This document shows, one piece after another, positions 6,867 through 8,282 of a stretch of DNA of 8,282 bases (position 1 is the stretch's first letter; every line of letters starts with the position of its first letter). Source of the DNA: DATHSN01 sp035464115 (GTDB lineage Bacteria; Actinomycetota; Acidimicrobiia; Acidimicrobiales; SKKL01); contig DATHSN010000363.1 of assembly GCA_035464115.1 (NCBI GenBank), positions 1 through 8,282 on the forward strand, given 5' to 3'. Position numbers and translations under genes: made by a program. The notes beneath the pieces are model-generated. The model saw only the letters and a program-made list of their open reading frames with translations. It had not been told where the DNA came from and made no database searches.

Positions 6867-6871
6867 GAGGG

Positions 6872-6889
6872 GGTTACCCGCCGGTAACC
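6872..6889. promoter_or_regulatory. 18-bp palindrome, putative operator
   Basis: GGTTACC-CGCC-GGTAACC is a perfect 7-bp inverted repeat around a 4-base centre. It lies about 43 bases upstream of the acyl-CoA dehydrogenase start codon and covers the predicted transcription start. The AT-containing half-sites stand out in this very GC-rich DNA. Its size and symmetry suit a dimeric TetR- or GntR-type repressor, families that often control acyl-CoA dehydrogenase genes. No regulator gene is in the window, so the protein that binds is unknown. Confidence 0.55.
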
Positions 6890-6915
6890 TCGCCGGCGGG
6901 CCAGCCAACGCGACC

Positions 6916-6921
6916 GGGAGG
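6916..6921 (+). promoter_or_regulatory. Ribosome binding site of the acyl-CoA dehydrogenase gene
   Basis: GGGAGG ends ten bases before the GTG at 6932 and fixes that codon as the start. It is the only clear Shine-Dalgarno among the plus-strand genes here, in contrast with cysS, which seems leaderless. Confidence 0.6.
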
Positions 6922-6931
6922 TCGAGCCGCC

Positions 6932-8146
6932 GTGGCCGACATCAACTTCGAGCTCTCCGAGGACCAGCTGCAGCTGCAGAAGTGGGTCCACGACTTCGCC
7001 GAGAACGTCATCCGCCCCGCAGCCGCGGAATGGGACGCCAAGGAGGAGTTCCCGTGGCCGGTCGTGCAGGAGGCGGCCAAGATCGGGCTCTACGGCTGGG
7101 AGTTCATGGCCGAGGCCATGATGAACGACGCCACCGGGCTCACCATGCCGGTCGCCCTCGAGGAGATGTTCTGGGGCGACGCCGGCATCGGCCTGTCGAT
7201 CATGGGGTCGGCCCTCGCCGCCGCCGGCATCGCCGCTGCGGGCGACTCCGACCAGGTCATGGAGTGGGTGCCGCAGTGCTACGGCTCCCCCAACGACGTG
7301 AAGCTCGGCGCCTTCTGCTCCTCGGAGCCCGACGCCGGCTCCGACGTGTCGGCCATGCGCACCCGCGCCGTCTACGACGAGGCCACCGACGAGTGGGTCC
7401 TCGACGGCGTGAAGACCTGGATCACCAACGGCGGCATCGCCGACATCCACGTGGTCGTCGCCGTGGTCGATCCCGAGCTCAAGGCCAAGGGCCACGCCAG
7501 CTTCGTGGTCCCGCCCAACACCCCCGGCCTGTCCCAGGGCCAGAAGTTCGAGAAGCACGGCATCCGGGCCAGCCACACCGCCGAGGTCATCCTCGACGGC
7601 GTGCGTGTCCCCGGCCGGTGCCTGCTCGGCGGCAAGGACAAGCTCGACGAGCGCCTCGCCCGGGTGCGCGAGGGCAAGCCGGGCAACGCCCAGGCCGCCA
7701 TGCAAACCTTCGAGGCCACCCGCCCGGCGGTGGCCGCCCAGGCCATCGGCATCGCCCGGGCCGCCTACGAGTACTCGCTCGACTACGCCAAGGAGCGGGT
7801 GCAGTTCGGCCGGCCGATCATCCAGAACCAGTCGATCGCCTTCATGCTCGCCGACATGGCCACCGAGATCGAGGCCGCCCGCCTGCTCGTGTGGCGGGCC
7901 GCGTGGCTCGGCAAGCAGCGCAAGTTCCAGAACGCCGAGGGCTCGATGGCCAAGCTCAAGGCCGGCCGCGTCGCGGTGTGGACCACCGAGCGGGCCATGC
8001 AGATCCTCGGTGGCTACGGCTACGTGAAGGACTACCCGGTCGAGCGGTTCCACCGCGACGCCAAGATCTACGACATCTTCGAGGGCACCGAGCAGATCCA
8101 GCAGCTGGTCATCGCCCGGGCCATCAGCGGCCTGCGCATCGAGTAG
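6932..8146 (+). CDS. Acyl-CoA dehydrogenase (FadE-type)
   Basis: FAD enzyme that introduces the alpha-beta double bond into acyl-CoA, the first step of beta-oxidation or of branched-chain amino acid breakdown, passing electrons to electron-transfer flavoprotein. Complete, 404 residues, family-typical length, cytoplasmic. Order: N-terminal helical domain (about 5-120), beta domain with signature GAFCSSEPDAGSD (126-138) and FAD-contacting KTWITNG (161-167), then the C-terminal helical domain from about 255 with YAKERVQFGRPIIQNQ (285-300), QILGGYGY (357-364) and the catalytic Glu at 384 in DIFEGTEQIQ. Glu at this site matches the short/medium-chain type and argues against isovaleryl-CoA dehydrogenase, whose base is elsewhere. 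A charged stretch at 234-253 (KDKLDERLARVREGKPGNAQ) lengthens the link between the beta and C-terminal domains. Substrate length cannot be read from sequence. GTG start set by GGGAGG. A promoter and an operator-like palindrome lie upstream, suggesting its own regulation separate from cysS. Confidence 0.96.
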   Translation: MADINFELSEDQLQLQKWVHDFAENVIRPAAAEWDAKEEFPWPVVQEAAKIGLYGWEFMAEAMMNDATGLTMPVALEEMFWGDAGIGLSIMGSALAAAGIAAAGDSDQVMEWVPQCYGSPNDVKLGAFCSSEPDAGSDVSAMRTRAVYDEATDEWVLDGVKTWITNGGIADIHVVVAVVDPELKAKGHASFVVPPNTPGLSQGQKFEKHGIRASHTAEVILDGVRVPGRCLLGGKDKLDERLARVREGKPGNAQAAMQTFEATRPAVAAQAIGIARAAYEYSLDYAKERVQFGRPIIQNQSIAFMLADMATEIEAARLLVWRAAWLGKQRKFQNAEGSMAKLKAGRVAVWTTERAMQILGGYGYVKDYPVERFHRDAKIYDIFEGTEQIQQLVIARAISGLRIE

Positions 8147-8202
8147 CACGGCCTGCCATGGCGGGGCGCGTGGCCCGACGGCGCTCGCTGGGCGGCCGGA
8201 CG

Positions 8203-8246
8203 TCTGGCGTCTCTCAGGTGGCGTGGTGCTGCTGAGAGACGCCGGA
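8203..8246 (+). terminator. Strong stem-loop after the acyl-CoA dehydrogenase gene
   Basis: TCTGGCGTCTCTCAG pairs with CTGAGAGACGCCGGA across a 14-base loop: 15 pairs, 12 of them a continuous perfect match (8206-8217 with 8232-8243), then one G-T wobble and two more pairs. It begins 56 bases after the stop codon. No T-run follows on either strand, so it is either a U-less terminator of the actinobacterial kind or an mRNA 3'-end stabiliser. A protein site or a small palindromic repeat are alternatives. The rest of 8147-8282 shows nothing I would call a gene. Confidence 0.55.
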
Positions 8247-8282
8247 ACGGCTCGTCTGACTGCAGGCTCCCGCTCCGAACCC

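Noticed and set aside
5708..8149. An 813-codon open frame on the minus strand opposite the end of cysS, the lipoprotein and acyl-CoA dehydrogenase genes
   Set aside because: It runs antisense to three well-supported genes and across their spacer, has biased composition and no family motifs; it is a composition artefact.
8158..8235. 25-codon ATG frame after the acyl-CoA dehydrogenase gene
   Set aside because: No ribosome binding site, Arg-rich random-looking product, and it runs through the stem of the hairpin at 8203-8246.
1..8282. CRISPR arrays, tRNA or rRNA genes, insertion sequences, toxin-antitoxin or defence genes
   Set aside because: Looked for on both strands; no spaced direct repeats, cloverleaf, transposase or terminal repeats were found, and every long coding stretch is accounted for by the six genes listed.

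Overview
The window comes from a very GC-rich bacterial chromosome, by eye around 70% G+C with strong G/C bias at third codon positions. Several features point to a high-GC actinobacterium: four GTG starts among six genes, TAnnnT-type -10 elements set directly against start codons, and a valyl-tRNA synthetase of the kind seen in mycobacteria. A deep-branching class such as Acidimicrobiia is a guess. No phylogenetic test could be run.

Minus-strand block (26-4722, or to 4776 with the longer start). Read in transcription order it holds a membrane-anchored GAF-GGDEF protein (putative diguanylate cyclase), a HAD phosphatase of the beta-phosphoglucomutase type, and valS. Gaps are 46 and 64 bases, so co-transcription is possible, but both valS and the HAD gene also have a -10-like hexamer just before their start codons.

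Plus-strand block (4824-8146). It diverges from the GGDEF gene. cysS starts from what looks like a leaderless promoter. A small predicted lipoprotein gene begins two bases after the cysS stop codon. A spacer of 198 bases follows, carrying a GC-rich hairpin, a putative promoter and an 18-bp palindrome resembling an operator. Then comes a complete acyl-CoA dehydrogenase gene with a good ribosome binding site. The last 136 bases hold no convincing gene but include a strong 15-bp stem-loop, probably a terminator.

Functionally this is mostly core metabolism: two class I aminoacyl-tRNA synthetases (Val and Cys), one fatty-acid or branched-chain acyl-CoA oxidation enzyme, one sugar-phosphate enzyme and one c-di-GMP signalling protein. 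I see no mobile element, CRISPR array, tRNA, rRNA, toxin-antitoxin or defence system, and no undescribed multi-gene system. The points worth a second look are regulatory: the palindrome before the acyl-CoA dehydrogenase, the promoter architecture around cysS, and the terminal hairpin.
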